A stretch of 7,202 nt of DNA, from the NCBI GenBank assembly GCA_016705245.1, contig JADIYM010000035.1, positions 1-7,202 on the forward strand, read 5' to 3'. The notes beneath the pieces were generated by a model. The model searched no databases. It was given only the letters and a program-made list of their open reading frames with translations, and was not told the origin of the DNA. The DNA is from Blastocatellia bacterium (GTDB lineage Bacteria > Acidobacteriota > Blastocatellia > UBA7656 > JADIYM01). Positions 6,331 through 7,202 of this stretch are shown piece after piece (position 1 is the stretch's first letter; every line of letters begins with the position of its first letter). The position numbers were made by a program, and so were the translations under genes.

Positions 6331-6352
6331 CTATCCCTCCCGGGACGAAGCG

Positions 6353-6897
6353 TCAGAACCCGTAGCTGCCCTGGCGGAGTGCCGCCTTGACGGCCGCGTC
6401 GGCCTGTTGCTTCTGATCTGGTCCGCCCTTCGGCTTCGGCCGTTCGCCGGTGCCGGGCGGTGGGGGCTGTCCCCCGTTGGCGAGCTTCGCGGCGAGGGAC
6501 CGGGCCTGCGGGAGGATGGCGAACTTCTGCTCGATCGTTTCACCGAGCGCGAGCATGCCCTTCACTTCCTCCGGCCAGTCCTTCGATTCCGCGTCGATCT
6601 GCGGCTCGAGCGCCGCGACGAGTGCGTCGAATCGGGCGGCCTTCGCGGTGAGCTCGGCAATCGTGGCCTTCTGGCCGTCGATCACCTTCTGGAACTCCCG
6701 TCCTCGATCGCCTTCTTCTCCGTCGCCTTGCGATCCGTCTCAGCCCTGGCTTCTGCCTCGGCCTGCAACTTGTTTCGCTGTGCGATCACCTCGTCGAGTC
6801 GCTGTTTCGGGATCATGTGCTCGCCTATCGCGGGAGGCGTTCCCGGCGATCCCTCTTTCGGCGGATTCCCGCCTTCGTTGTCCCTTTCGTCGGCCAT
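6353..6897 (-). CDS. Phage head scaffold protein (one frameshift)
   Basis: This is probably the internal scaffold that directs capsid assembly and leaves the mature head. It starts at ATG 6897 behind AGGAG (6908-6904, six-base spacing) and ends at TGA 6355-6353, about 181 residues once a missing base near 6700 is restored. The N-terminus is disordered and rich in Gly/Pro/Glu (residues 1-25). A long charged helix or coiled coil follows (about 30-85; RLDEVIAQRNKLQAEAEARA then EFQKVIDGQKATIAELTAK), then a middle helical region with ALEPQIDAESKDWPEEV. The tail is Gly/Pro/Lys-rich (PPPPGTGERPKPKGGPDQK) and ends in a short basic helix, AAVKAALRQGSYGF. A low-complexity start, coiled coil and basic C-terminal helix, two genes before the capsid gene, is the usual pattern for scaffold proteins. 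The call rests on architecture and position because sequence conservation in this class is low. No capsid protease is visible nearby. Confidence 0.75.
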
Positions 6898-6930
6898 GCC
6901 TGTCTCCTCGCCCGTGCGTGGGCGCTACGA

Positions 6931-6957
6931 GTGGAGGCGGCACGAAGCACGCCTCAC
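6931..6957 (-). other. Stem-loop in the gap before the scaffold gene
   Basis: On the minus strand GTG-AGGCG at 6957-6950 pairs with CGCCT-C-CAC at 6939-6931. This makes eight pairs with one bulged C, and the loop can form two further pairs. No U-run follows, so it is not a convincing terminator. It sits in the only gap of about 100 bases (6898-6997) in the gene string. I saw no convincing -35/-10 pair in that gap. A role in mRNA processing or in punctuation before the scaffold gene is possible but unproven. Confidence 0.35.
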
Positions 6958-6997
6958 GCGAGGAGTACAGTCACGACCCGCTACAACGAGCTCAACG

Positions 6998-7202
6998 CTA
7001 CCGGCGACGTATCTGCTCCGACACGAGGCGGCGCCAAATTCGGATCACCCGGATCTTCTCGCCCGGCGTCAGACCGAGGAACTCGTACTCGGCGTCGAGG
7101 TGGCGAGCGCGGGCCTTTCAGGTGCGAAATCCGACCACGATCGAGCGGCGCGTCGAGCGCAGATACGAGAGCGCGCGGGCTGTCTGGCCGGTCAGGACGA
7201 GG
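6998..7202 (-). CDS. C-terminal end of an unrecognised protein, with an in-frame TGA
   Basis: The gene is cut by the window edge; only its last ~67 codons are visible, ending in TAG at 7000-6998. The frame beginning at 7201 reads LVLTGQTARALSYLRS and then RSIVVGFRT, followed by a TGA at 7120-7118. The same frame then continues as KARARHLDAEYEFLGLTPGE and ends IRIWRRLVSEQIRRR. The segments on both sides look like real protein, with G/C-rich third positions, charged helical character and a WRRLV helix near the end. The TGA is therefore probably a substitution or a pair of compensating indels. By position, directly before the scaffold gene, it could be a portal or other head-assembly protein, but I see no family motif and do not assign a function. 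The gene ends about 100 bases before the scaffold start. Confidence 0.5.

Noticed and set aside
6961..7000. Possible promoter before the scaffold gene (TTGAGC ... TGTACT)
   Set aside because: The spacer is about 20 bases and the -10 match is poor, so it is not distinguishable from chance.
6064..7120. Reassignment of TGA to an amino acid, suggested by two in-frame TGA codons
   Set aside because: TGA ends at least six genes here at positions tied to overlapping starts or downstream ribosome sites, so it works as a stop.
1..7202. CRISPR array, tRNA, attachment site, integrase or diversity-generating retroelement
   Set aside because: No regularly spaced repeats, cloverleaf-like segment, recombinase or reverse transcriptase motif was seen on either strand.

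Overview
The window is one end-to-end piece of the virion-structure module of a tailed bacteriophage or prophage (Caudoviricetes). Every gene I can support lies on the minus strand, so the biological reading order runs from base 7202 down to base 1. Base composition is GC-rich and third codon positions are strongly G/C. This fits a phage of a high-GC host, but nothing here (no tRNA, integrase or host gene) names the host. The gene order of scaffold, decoration protein, major capsid, head-tail connectors, then tail tube is that of a long-tailed phage. No sheath gene is visible before the tube, so a siphovirus-like tail is more likely than a contractile one (inference).

Layout in transcription order: the C-terminal end of an unrecognised protein (7202-6998); a ~100-base gap with a hairpin; scaffold protein (6897-6353); head decoration/cement-like protein (6330-5920); major capsid protein (5906-4828) behind a perfect AGGAGG; a hairpin; a 47-residue small protein (4773-4630); a Rho-independent-type terminator (4596-4571); a head-tail connector-like protein (4548-4121); a tail-terminator-like protein (4121-3621); fibre-like protein 1 (3621-2796); a small unknown protein (2796-2539); fibre-like protein 2 (2539-1864), which shares an N-terminal module with protein 1; a beta-rich unknown (1854-1435); a small membrane protein (1438-1180); a 71-residue unknown (1076-861); and the tail tube protein (857 to the window edge). 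Most junctions are overlapping stop/start pairs (TGATG, TAATG, ATGA) or short gaps with good Shine-Dalgarno sites, as in one translationally coupled operon.

A second theme is broken reading frames. Most long genes can be read as one protein only if single-base insertions or deletions are corrected: about seven in fibre-like protein 1, three in the capsid gene, three in the 1435-1854 gene, and one or two in several others. Several changes fall in G or C runs and they go in both directions. Two long genes (the tail tube and the tail-terminator-like gene) are clean. The simplest reading is uncorrected long-read indel errors, not biology, so closed ORFs mislead here. The intact tail tube gene runs off the window edge and is covered by a 357-codon antisense ORF that is only a shadow.

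The most unusual biology is the cassette between the tail-terminator-like gene and the tail tube: two diverged fibre-like paralogues, two unknown proteins and a membrane protein, inserted where the neck and tail genes would normally be adjacent.
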